Assembly: GCA_045576655.1 (NCBI GenBank)
Contig: JAZNGW010000045.1
Span: 1 to 38,816 of the forward strand
Reading direction: 5' to 3'
Length of the DNA: 38,816 nucleotides
DNA from: RGIG8745 sp045576655
GTDB taxonomy: Bacteria > Bacteroidota > Bacteroidia > Bacteroidales > Bacteroidaceae
Positions 33,084 through 38,816 of the stretch are shown one piece after another. The position numbers and the translations under genes are program-made. Every line of letters begins with the position of its first letter. Positions within the stretch are counted from its first letter, which is position 1. A model generated the notes under the pieces. The model worked only from the letters and a program-made list of their open reading frames with translations. It made no database searches and was not told the DNA's origin.

Positions 33084-34595
33084 ATGATGAAATATAAAGT
33101 CTTAATAATGCTTTTTGCTGTGGCATTCGCTTCAGTTTCGTGCGTAGACGATGAAACATCTGATGCCACTCGTCCGCTGTCTGAAATATCAATTGTTGAG
33201 GGCTCCGTCAAGGAAGTGTATAATATCAGCAAGAATGAGACGTTGACGATTATTCCGCAGATCGTTCAGACGAATAAGCAGAAACAGCTTTCGTATACAT
33301 GGGAGATTGAACTTGAGACCTATTCCAACGAGGAGCAATTCGTGTATACAGGTAATGAACTTGGCTCGTTCAAATGCCGCCTTATAGTTGAAAATGAGGA
33401 CGGCAAGACTTTCTTCCCTTTCACGCTTAATGTCAATACTCCTTACGAGGAGGGTATTACAGTGATTAGTAAGGACAAGGACGGAAAGAGCCACCTCGCG
33501 TTTATGCTTACTCCGACAGATGAATCAGTGGAGCCAGAGTTTACAAGTGGAGATTGTTTCGGCATAAACAATCCTGATATATTCTTCGCTTCCAACCCTA
33601 CGGATATTATCCAAAGTAGTGGAAGCCTGATTATTTCATGCCAGGGGGCGGAGAATGGCGATGCAAAAGATGTGGCAACAATCTATTACCTGAACGAGAA
33701 GACCCTGGTTGTGGAGAATATGCTTACGGCTCCTGAATATCCGGACTTTAAGCCTACACGTCTGGCTATTCCTACTACTGGCGCGGCTGGCGTGGCATAT
33801 CCGATCCTTTGTGAAAATGGCAATGTGTATGAGTTCTCAACGACTGAAGGTGCAATTGCCGAACCGGTTAAACTTCAGTATAACTATGCGCAATCTTGTG
33901 TTGTAAATAGCGGCAAAGGCTACTATTACGACCTGCTGTTTTGGGACAAGCCAGCAGGAGCGTTGTGCTTGATATACAATGGATATGGCCCCTACTATTG
34001 CAGCAAAAAATATAATGCTTCACGAGAGGACTGTTTGAATGGCGAAAACTATTTTAGCGGACGCTCATTCTTGGCTATGACTCTTGTCCGTATGACAGAG
34101 CAGCAAAAGGCTTCGAACTATTCAGAGGTAGTAGTTTTGACAAATGTGGGAGTGATATTGCAGAAGACGGTTTTGTGCACATCCTTCCATGTATATAATT
34201 CAGAAACTGCGTCGACTGTGCTTTATGATAACGGTGGCTCTAAGATGTGCGGAATAGGTGTGTCTCCGATAACCGAGTCAACACCATGTATTGCTAACAA
34301 AACTTATTATTCCCTCCTTTTTGGTAAAGGCAATAAGGTTATGCGCTGGAACTATACGTCATCGCAATTATTGACAGAGGCAGACGAATTGTTATCCGTT
34401 GGCTCTGAGCAGGCTGTGATAACTGGTTTCGAGATTAGCGCTGACCATAAGGAGACTTATGTGGCATTCTATGAACCTCAGCAGGAGGGACTCAACGGTT
34501 CTGTGTGGGTGTTTGATACGGACAAGGGCGATGTGCTCCGTAAGTATGACAATGTCTGCTACCAACCAGTCAAAATCATGTATAAAAAGAAATAG
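33084..34595 (+). CDS. PKD-like-family surface lipoprotein
   Basis: The 503-residue protein has a lipoprotein signal ending VSC (Cys20) followed by VDDE, an acidic surface-export signal. An N-terminal Ig/PKD-like domain (about 30-125: NETLTIIPQIV, LSYTWEIE, GSFKCRLIVENEDGKTFF) is followed by a beta-propeller-like remainder (YVAFYEPQ, GSVWVFDTDKGDVLRKYD at the end). It closes the four-gene SusC-SusD-DUF4843-PKD-like operon. From memory, the B. thetaiotaomicron BT2261-2264 complex, crystallised with peptides bound, has the same gene plan; if the parallel holds, peptides are candidate ligands. Met2 is an alternative start. A strong terminator follows. Confidence 0.82.
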   Translation: MMKYKVLIMLFAVAFASVSCVDDETSDATRPLSEISIVEGSVKEVYNISKNETLTIIPQIVQTNKQKQLSYTWEIELETYSNEEQFVYTGNELGSFKCRLIVENEDGKTFFPFTLNVNTPYEEGITVISKDKDGKSHLAFMLTPTDESVEPEFTSGDCFGINNPDIFFASNPTDIIQSSGSLIISCQGAENGDAKDVATIYYLNEKTLVVENMLTAPEYPDFKPTRLAIPTTGAAGVAYPILCENGNVYEFSTTEGAIAEPVKLQYNYAQSCVVNSGKGYYYDLLFWDKPAGALCLIYNGYGPYYCSKKYNASREDCLNGENYFSGRSFLAMTLVRMTEQQKASNYSEVVVLTNVGVILQKTVLCTSFHVYNSETASTVLYDNGGSKMCGIGVSPITESTPCIANKTYYSLLFGKGNKVMRWNYTSSQLLTEADELLSVGSEQAVITGFEISADHKETYVAFYEPQQEGLNGSVWVFDTDKGDVLRKYDNVCYQPVKIMYKKK

Positions 34596-34622
34596 TCTTA
34601 ATTCCTGACTATATAAGTATGA

Positions 34623-34662
34623 GAGAGGGGACCACAACAAAGTGGTCCCCTCTCTGTTTTTA
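34623..34662 (+). terminator. Intrinsic terminator of the Sus-like operon
   Basis: GAGAGGGGACCAC (34623-34635) and GTGGTCCCCTCTC (34642-34654) form a perfect 13-bp stem with a 6-nt loop, followed by TGTTTTTA. It lies between two convergent genes and may serve both, although the T-run is better on the plus strand. Confidence 0.93.
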
Positions 34663-34673
34663 TGTTATGCTGA

Positions 34674-35432
34674 TTAATATGATTTTGTGTATCCTTCGGT
34701 CTCGGAGATAGTTTCTGTAGGGGTCTCTGTGGCAGTGCCTGTAGGAGTGTCAGTCGTGTTGTTTGCAAGAGTGAAGTAAGCCACAACCATCATGAAGTAT
34801 ATCATTGCTTCAGCGAAGTACACACCGATACAGCAGCACATGAGTCCGCCAATGCAGATTAGTACAGCGAGTACGCCAAGAAGGAACAAATTCCAGAAGT
34901 TGCCTTTAGTCATCTTCCAGCTCTTCTCGAATGCGCCGCTGATGCCGTCCTCAGGGTGCTGCAACACGTGTACGCCGACAAACTGTAGGCGAACAGCAAG
35001 GAATATTCCTGGGATGATACATAAAAAACATCCGATGACGATAATTATGCCTAATAGGATGTTGACTACGACATAGTTGACATAGTTCATAACAGGCATC
35101 TTGAATCCGGCGATGTCGAAGGATTTTAACGAACCGTTCGTGAGACTGAGAACAGTATTCATAATACCTGCAGTAATGACAATGGTGATGATTGACGATA
35201 AAATCTGTAAAAAACTGAATCCACCAACCGATTCAGCTATGGCGAGCATAGCATCTGTGTCATTTTCTGCAATAGCTTCAAAATAGCTCTGCCAAGGGAA
35301 TCCCATATTTTGGATTCCGCCACTGACCATTCCTGCAACAAAAATCACTACGGCTATAATCAGACCGTGCTTTTTGGCAAGTTCCCAGGCTCTGCCTGTA
35401 ACTTCCGAAACATTTAGTTCAAATTGGTTCAT
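34674..35432 (-). CDS. Multipass membrane protein with Thr/Glu-rich tail
   Basis: The 252-residue protein has about five hydrophobic segments (about 23-40, 75-97, 117-147, 180-200, 201-224). A conserved-looking cytosolic loop HPEDGISGAFEKSWKMTKGNFW (159-180) resembles that of DUF975/YIP1-like membrane proteins. The C-terminal tail (about 225-252) is rich in TET/TPT repeats. No function is known. It lies 37 bp downstream of the DUF2752 gene on the same strand, so the two are probably one operon. Confidence 0.75.
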   Translation of the reverse strand: MNQFELNVSEVTGRAWELAKKHGLIIAVVIFVAGMVSGGIQNMGFPWQSYFEAIAENDTDAMLAIAESVGGFSFLQILSSIITIVITAGIMNTVLSLTNGSLKSFDIAGFKMPVMNYVNYVVVNILLGIIIVIGCFLCIIPGIFLAVRLQFVGVHVLQHPEDGISGAFEKSWKMTKGNFWNLFLLGVLAVLICIGGLMCCCIGVYFAEAMIYFMMVVAYFTLANNTTDTPTGTATETPTETISETEGYTKSY

Positions 35433-35469
35433 AAGTCTTTTTAGTTAATTATTGTAGTTAGATGATTCT

Positions 35470-35868
35470 TTAGAAGTTTCGGGCAATGCCCCACACGATG
35501 AGTAACGCTCCTACAATCAGTAATGTTCTGTCTTCTCTTGCCAGGCTAATAATGCGGTATTTGCGGATGGAGGGAAACAGCGATGAGGCACCGAGGACGG
35601 CGAAATAGGGGAGCGACACCCACAAGGCAGGGTTGTACTCCCAAGCCTTCATCGCATTGCCGTGGCACATCTCGTGAATGGCGCGTTGCATGCCGCACAA
35701 CGGACACTGCCATCCCGTTATCTGATAGAGCGGACACTTCAGCGGCCAGCTTTCGCTTGCAGGATTGCCCGCCCATAGCGCAACTGCCACCCCTATAGCC
35801 GCAATGGCCAATATGGCTGATGCCATGTTAGGTTTGAATCCTCTTTTGTCCTTGCTGCTACTGTTCAT
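35470..35868 (-). CDS. DUF2752-family membrane protein
   Basis: The 132-residue protein has the DUF2752 signature: Cys45 in KCPLYQITGW, then CPLCGMQRA (Cys55, Cys58), then a G-x-AW-NP motif (AMKAWEYNPALW). Predicted helices are about 17-34, 83-102 and 113-130. The family is widespread and uncharacterised; the paired cysteines could bind metal or a cofactor. A possible -7 box lies 19 bp upstream. Confidence 0.88.
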   Translation of the reverse strand: MNSSSKDKRGFKPNMASAILAIAAIGVAVALWAGNPASESWPLKCPLYQITGWQCPLCGMQRAIHEMCHGNAMKAWEYNPALWVSLPYFAVLGASSLFPSIRKYRIISLAREDRTLLIVGALLIVWGIARNF

Positions 35869-35886
35869 TATGCTCTATGTTATGTG

Positions 35887-35894
35887 CAAATTTA
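35887..35894 (-). promoter_or_regulatory. -7 box (TAAATTTG) for the DUF2752 gene
   Basis: The minus strand reads TAAATTTG, 18 bp before the DUF2752 start. The nearest TTG on this strand leaves a 15-bp spacer, shorter than usual, so support is moderate. Confidence 0.4.
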
Positions 35895-36018
35895 CACTTT
35901 TTGTAGAAACAATATCGTGTTTGGGGTGAAAAAAGTGTAGCGCCTAAAAACCAGCGCCCCCTTGCTGAAAAATTCCAGCCTCTGCGCTAAAGACTTACCG
36001 ACACCTCGCTGAAAACTA

Positions 36019-36102
36019 TAAATAAAACTTATATTTGTAAGAATAAAACTAATATTTATATAAATAAAACTATTATTTGTACAAATATAAGTTTAATTTA
36101 TA
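36019..36102 (+). repeat. 84-bp interspersed element, copy C (4 x 21 bp)
   Basis: Units are 36019-36039, 36040-36060, 36061-36081 and 36082-36102. The first three match copies A and B closely; the fourth differs at several positions (ATAAGTTTAAT instead of ATTACTTTTAT). Left flank CCTCGCTGAAAAC, right flank CTTTTCTCCGG. Three upstream modules begin TGCTGAAAA, CGCTAAAGA and CGCTGAAAA at about 22-bp spacing. Confidence 0.93.
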
Positions 36103-36175
36103 CTTTTCTCCGGAGCGTCTGCATTTTTTCAGTGCGGAATGGCGAAAAAACAACCGTATTAGGGCATTTTACCGC

Positions 36176-36206
36176 TTGCTCATTTCGTGCATTTCTTGTA
36201 CCTTTG
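36176..36206 (+). promoter_or_regulatory. recA promoter (TTG-N20-TACCTTTG)
   Basis: TTG at 36176-36178, a 20-bp spacer and TACCTTTG at 36199-36206 match the Bacteroidetes promoter, 62 bp before the recA ATG. No recognised SOS box was identified. Confidence 0.8.
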
Positions 36207-36268
36207 CAGAAAGGCGCTTGCCTATGCATATATTATAATAATGTATAAATATAAATAAACGAGATAGT

Positions 36269-37291
36269 ATGTCAGAAACACAGAATCCAACAGCCAACAG
36301 CGAGCGTTTGAAGGCGCTTCAGGCAGCAATGGACAAAATTGAAAAGAACTTCGGCCGCGGTTCAATCATGAAACTTGGTGATGATAGCGTCGAGGCTGTT
36401 GAAGTAATCCCAACAGGCTCAATCGGACTGAACGCAGCCCTCGGAGTAGGCGGATTCCCTAAGGGAAGAATAATCGAAATCTACGGACCGGAATCATCAG
36501 GAAAGACAACCCTGGCCATCCATGCCATAGCAGAATGCCAGCGCCAGGGCGGCATAGCAGCCTTCATTGATGCGGAGCACGCTTTCGACCGCTTCTATGC
36601 AGAAAAACTCGGAGTAGACGTAAATAACTTGTGGATTTCACAGCCAGACTGCGGCGAGCAGGCTTTGGAGATAGCAGACCAGCTTATACGCTCCTCAGCA
36701 ATCGACATCATTGTTGTCGACTCCGTTGCAGCCCTCACACCAAAGGCAGAAATCGAAGGCGACATGGGCGACAACAAAGTCGGACTTCAGGCACGCCTCA
36801 TGAGCCAGGCTCTGCGCAAGCTCACATCGACAATCAGCAAGACAAACACCACTTGCATCTTCATCAACCAGTTGCGCGAGAAAATCGGTGTCATGTTCGG
36901 CAATCCAGAAACAACAACAGGAGGTAATGCCCTCAAATTCTACTCTTCAGTACGCCTCGACATCCGTCGCGTCACATCAATCAAGGACGGCGACGAAGTC
37001 ATCGGCAACCAGGTGCGCGTGAAGATTGTCAAGAACAAAGTAGCCCCACCATTCCGCAAGGCAGAGTTCGACATCATGTTCGGCACCGGAATCTCAAAGA
37101 GCGGCGAAATTCTCGATCTCGGAGTGCAGTACGGCATCATCAAGAAGAGCGGAAGCTGGTTCAGCTACGGCGACAGCAAACTTGCTCAAGGACGCGATGC
37201 AGCAAAGCGAATCATCGAAGACAATCCGGAGCTTGCTGACGAACTCGAACAGAAAATCATGGACAAACTCAGCGGTAAAGAATCCGAATGA
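36269..37291 (+). CDS. recA: Recombinase RecA
   Basis: RecA forms filaments on single-stranded DNA for recombination and repair. The 340 residues have Walker A GPESSGKT (73-80), Walker B with Asp151 in IIVVDSVAAL, and the DNA-binding loops around EGDMGDNKVGLQARLMS and REKIGVMFGNPETTTGG. The C-terminal domain runs from about 275 and ends in an acidic stretch. It is full length, with a strong promoter. The last four bases overlap the start of the LuxR-type gene (ATGA), suggesting that regulator is made with RecA. Confidence 0.98.
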   Translation: MSETQNPTANSERLKALQAAMDKIEKNFGRGSIMKLGDDSVEAVEVIPTGSIGLNAALGVGGFPKGRIIEIYGPESSGKTTLAIHAIAECQRQGGIAAFIDAEHAFDRFYAEKLGVDVNNLWISQPDCGEQALEIADQLIRSSAIDIIVVDSVAALTPKAEIEGDMGDNKVGLQARLMSQALRKLTSTISKTNTTCIFINQLREKIGVMFGNPETTTGGNALKFYSSVRLDIRRVTSIKDGDEVIGNQVRVKIVKNKVAPPFRKAEFDIMFGTGISKSGEILDLGVQYGIIKKSGSWFSYGDSKLAQGRDAAKRIIEDNPELADELEQKIMDKLSGKESE

Positions 37292-37890
37292 CACCTCGCA
37301 TAGCGATAATAGGAAATAATACACTGCAGGCGATGGGGCTGAAGTCGGTACTCACCGAAATCATCCCCATTGCCGAAGTTTATGCCTTCTCGACATGCAC
37401 AGACATGGAAAAATACAACGCCGACAGTTTTTTCCATTATTTTGTGTCGGCACAAGAACTGCTCTCAAATAGCGAGTTCTTCCTTCAGCGGCGCAGCAAG
37501 ACAATCGTGCTGGTAACCCAACCGCTGACAACAACCCAATTTGCCAACTACCACACACTCGACATAAGCCAGCCCGAACACATACTGGTGAAAAACATCT
37601 TGCTGCTCCATCACATGAGCCATCACGACGACTACGACCACGGATTCATCCCTCCGCATAGTCCGATGTCCCATACAGCATCCATCGACATATCCCAGCG
37701 CGAAGCGGAAGTCCTGTCCCTAGTCGTGAAAGGATATATAAATAAAGAGATAGCCGACCAGCTCAGCATAAGCCTGGCCACCGTAGTGACCCATCGCAAG
37801 AACATCACAGAAAAACTCGGACTGAAATCCGTTTCGGCCCTCACCATCTATGCAGTCACCCACGGAATCGTCCGCGTTGATGAAATCTGA
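37288..37890 (+). CDS. LuxR-type regulator with degenerate receiver domain
   Basis: The 200-residue protein has a NarL/LuxR helix-turn-helix at its C-terminus (about 133-195: ISQREAEVLSLVVKGYINKEIADQLSI, then THRKNITEKLGLKS). The N-terminal part follows receiver beta strands (RIAIIGNN, EVYAFS, HYFVSA, KTIVLVTQ, HILVKN), but the strand that should end in the phosphorylated Asp reads HYFVSAQ, with no acid. It is thus a likely pseudo-receiver, not controlled by ordinary phosphotransfer. A His/Asp-rich linker (HHMSHHDDYDHG, 108-119) is unusual and might bind metal. It overlaps recA by 4 nt, which points to co-expression; target genes are unknown. Confidence 0.85.
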   Translation: MTPRIAIIGNNTLQAMGLKSVLTEIIPIAEVYAFSTCTDMEKYNADSFFHYFVSAQELLSNSEFFLQRRSKTIVLVTQPLTTTQFANYHTLDISQPEHILVKNILLLHHMSHHDDYDHGFIPPHSPMSHTASIDISQREAEVLSLVVKGYINKEIADQLSISLATVVTHRKNITEKLGLKSVSALTIYAVTHGIVRVDEI

Positions 37891-37929
37891 GAACACACAT
37901 AAATACTAATATGTAATAAAAGAGGAAAG

Positions 37930-38340
37930 ATGAAACAGATAAATAAAGAACTGCTCGAAAGTGTGATTAGCGAAGCAAGAAAGTCACCGCGTTTGCGCAA
38001 AAACTATAATTTCCATCAGAGCCTGGACGACAAATGCCATCGATTCCTAAACGCCTTAGAAGTTGGCACAGAAGTCCCAATCCACCACCATGTGACCAAG
38101 GACGAGACATTCATCGTGCTAAAAGGCCGAGTTCGCGTAAACACATACAATGACCAGGGCGAAGTGCTTGAAAGCACAGTCCTCAGCCATGAAGACGGCA
38201 TCTATGGCGTCGACATCCCTAAAAACACCTGGCATAACGTCGAGTGTCTGGAAACAGGAAGCGTTATCTTCGAAGTTAAGGAAGGGCCCTTTGTCGAACA
38301 CGAAATAGATGGGATTTTAAATGTGAACAATAAACGGTAA
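37930..38340 (+). CDS. WbuC-type cupin-fold metalloprotein
   Basis: The 136 residues match the WbuC cupin family, small proteins found in some O-antigen and polysaccharide regions, with no firm function. The cupin metal site is visible: His52-His54 and Glu59 in IHHHVTKDETFIVLKG, and His102 in NTWHNVE. There is no signal peptide. It starts 39 bp after the LuxR-type gene, on the same strand, and may belong to the recA transcript; GAGG lies just upstream (37922). It is the last gene before the rRNA operon. Confidence 0.88.
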   Translation: MKQINKELLESVISEARKSPRLRKNYNFHQSLDDKCHRFLNALEVGTEVPIHHHVTKDETFIVLKGRVRVNTYNDQGEVLESTVLSHEDGIYGVDIPKNTWHNVECLETGSVIFEVKEGPFVEHEIDGILNVNNKR

Positions 38341-38427
38341 ATTGTTCCATATTCCCTCAAAACCTGCGCTTTTGCTCAGCTTTTCCCATATTTTTCACAT
38401 TTTCTCAAAAAATAATCGCCGAAGTTC

Positions 38428-38457
38428 TTGTGGTTTCGGAAAAAGGTTGTACCTTTG
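38428..38457 (+). promoter_or_regulatory. rRNA operon promoter (TTG-N19-TACCTTTG)
   Basis: TTG (38428-38430) and TACCTTTG (38450-38457) are separated by 19 bp. The predicted start near 38464 gives a 16S leader of about 220 nt. Confidence 0.85.
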
Positions 38458-38489
38458 CACTCGCTTTCGGAAATGAAGGCGTTATAACT

Positions 38490-38502
38490 CGTTCTTTGAC
38501 AG
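38490..38502 (+). promoter_or_regulatory. boxA-like antitermination site in the rRNA leader
   Basis: CGTTCTTTGACAG resembles the E. coli boxA core GCTCTTTAACA and is in the usual position just after the rrn promoter. Confidence 0.6.
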
Positions 38503-38684
38503 ACTGTGGACAACAAAAAGACAAGGCAGCCGCGCCGCTATTTTTTGTAGCGTCGCAGGCAGATACAAGCAACGTCAACCTTTATATATAGGTAGGAAAA
38601 AGATACAATGACAGCGGATAAGAGAAGCCTGGCCTGGAATCGACGGAATCACTTCCCTTTATTGGGATAAAGAATAATTTTTTT

Positions 38685-38816
38685 ACAGTGAAGAGTTTGA
38701 TCCTGGCTCAGGATGAACGCTAGCTACAGGCTTAACACATGCAAGTCGAGGGGCAGCATGAAGTTTGCTTGCAAACTTTGATGGCGACCGGCGGATGGGT
38801 GAGTAACGCGTATCCA
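38685..38816 (+). rRNA. rrs: 16S ribosomal RNA, 5' end (runs off the window)
   Basis: AGAGTTTGATCCTGGCTCAG (the universal 27F site) is at 38692-38711, followed by GATGAACGCTAGCTACAGGC and GGCGACCGGCGGATGGGTGA. By alignment with E. coli position 1 the gene begins near 38685, and 132 nt are present. The V1 loop (GCAGCATGAAGTTTGCTTGC) is of Bacteroidaceae/Prevotellaceae type; I would not assign a genus from this fragment. Confidence 0.97.

Larger units (their letters stand above)
35869..36268. other. Divergent intergenic region before recA, with repeat copy C
   Basis: This 400-bp region holds a possible DUF2752 promoter, about 22-bp modules (35940-36015: CGCTGAAAA-like starts), the 84-bp repeat copy C (36019-36102) and the recA promoter (36176-36206). 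No gene is seen. Confidence 0.8.
38341..38684 (+). other. rRNA operon promoter and leader region
   Basis: This stretch holds the rrn promoter (38428-38457), a boxA-like sequence (38490-38502), an imperfect GC-rich hairpin (about 38527-38562), and the 5' spacer leading to 16S rRNA. No protein gene is seen. Confidence 0.8.

Noticed and set aside
1..38816. Insertion sequences, integrases, prophage or conjugative genes
   Set aside because: No transposase, recombinase or phage proteins were found in any long frame; the only mobile-like signals are the short noncoding repeats.

Overview
The window is chromosomal DNA of a Bacteroidales bacterium. Evidence: almost every promoter that can be read has the Bacteroidetes form (TTTG or TTG, 19-20 bp, then TAnnTTTG); there is a SusC/SusD pair with DUF4843 and PKD-like lipoproteins; the lipoproteins carry acidic residues just after the lipobox cysteine; Shine-Dalgarno sequences are scarce; and the 5' end of a 16S rRNA gene at the right edge looks Bacteroidaceae/Prevotellaceae-like. 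No insertion sequence, integrase, prophage, CRISPR array or tRNA was found. The genes are mostly core, and the unusual material lies between them.

Layout. 1-2403 (minus strand): start of a GGGtGRT-family gene, RNase P RNA (rnpB) and an HtrA/DegP protease. 2404-2945: intergenic, with a perfect-length 4 x 21 bp array. 2946-9912 (minus): lepA, a large secreted C10 (streptopain-like) peptidase and a GH51 arabinofuranosidase; the last two are separated by an 18-bp-stem hairpin and an octamer array. 9913-10482: intergenic, with a promoter, a leucine-rich leader peptide and a terminator/antiterminator pair. 10483-14619 (plus): leuA-leuC-leuD and a HAD phosphatase. 14762-16785: pyrF and an HD phosphohydrolase; pyrF is preceded by a second octamer array. 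16786-17525: repeat-rich intergenic DNA. 17526-19722: a mannose-1-phosphate guanylyltransferase and an ATP-grasp-like protein, convergent with a GHL10-type glycoside hydrolase (19727-21520). 21604-24506: cstA, a small membrane protein, a beta-barrel protein and a helical lipoprotein. 25000-34595: a secreted protein with tandem 144-residue repeats, then a SusC-SusD-DUF4843-PKD-like operon. 34674-35868 (minus): two membrane proteins. 36269-38340: recA, a LuxR-type regulator with a degenerate receiver, and a WbuC-type cupin. 38341-end: rRNA promoter, leader and the start of 16S rRNA.

How the parts work together. The leu genes make the first steps of leucine synthesis and look controlled by ribosome-mediated attenuation: seven Leu codons in the first 16 codons of the leader, an intrinsic terminator, and a competing antiterminator arm inside the leader reading frame. 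The four-gene Sus operon should form an outer-membrane uptake complex; no CAZyme or regulator is next to it, so its substrate is open. Three secreted proteins (C10 peptidase, GHL10 hydrolase, repeat protein) end in regions resembling type IX secretion sorting domains.

The most notable non-gene signals are: (1) the leucine attenuator; (2) an 84-bp element of four 21-bp units present three times (17080-17163, 24690-24773, 36019-36102), flanked by about 22-bp modules, plus an unrelated 4 x 21 bp array at 2698-2781; (3) octamer tandem arrays running into the start codons of the GH51 gene and pyrF. Everything here rests on reading the sequence; no database search was run.
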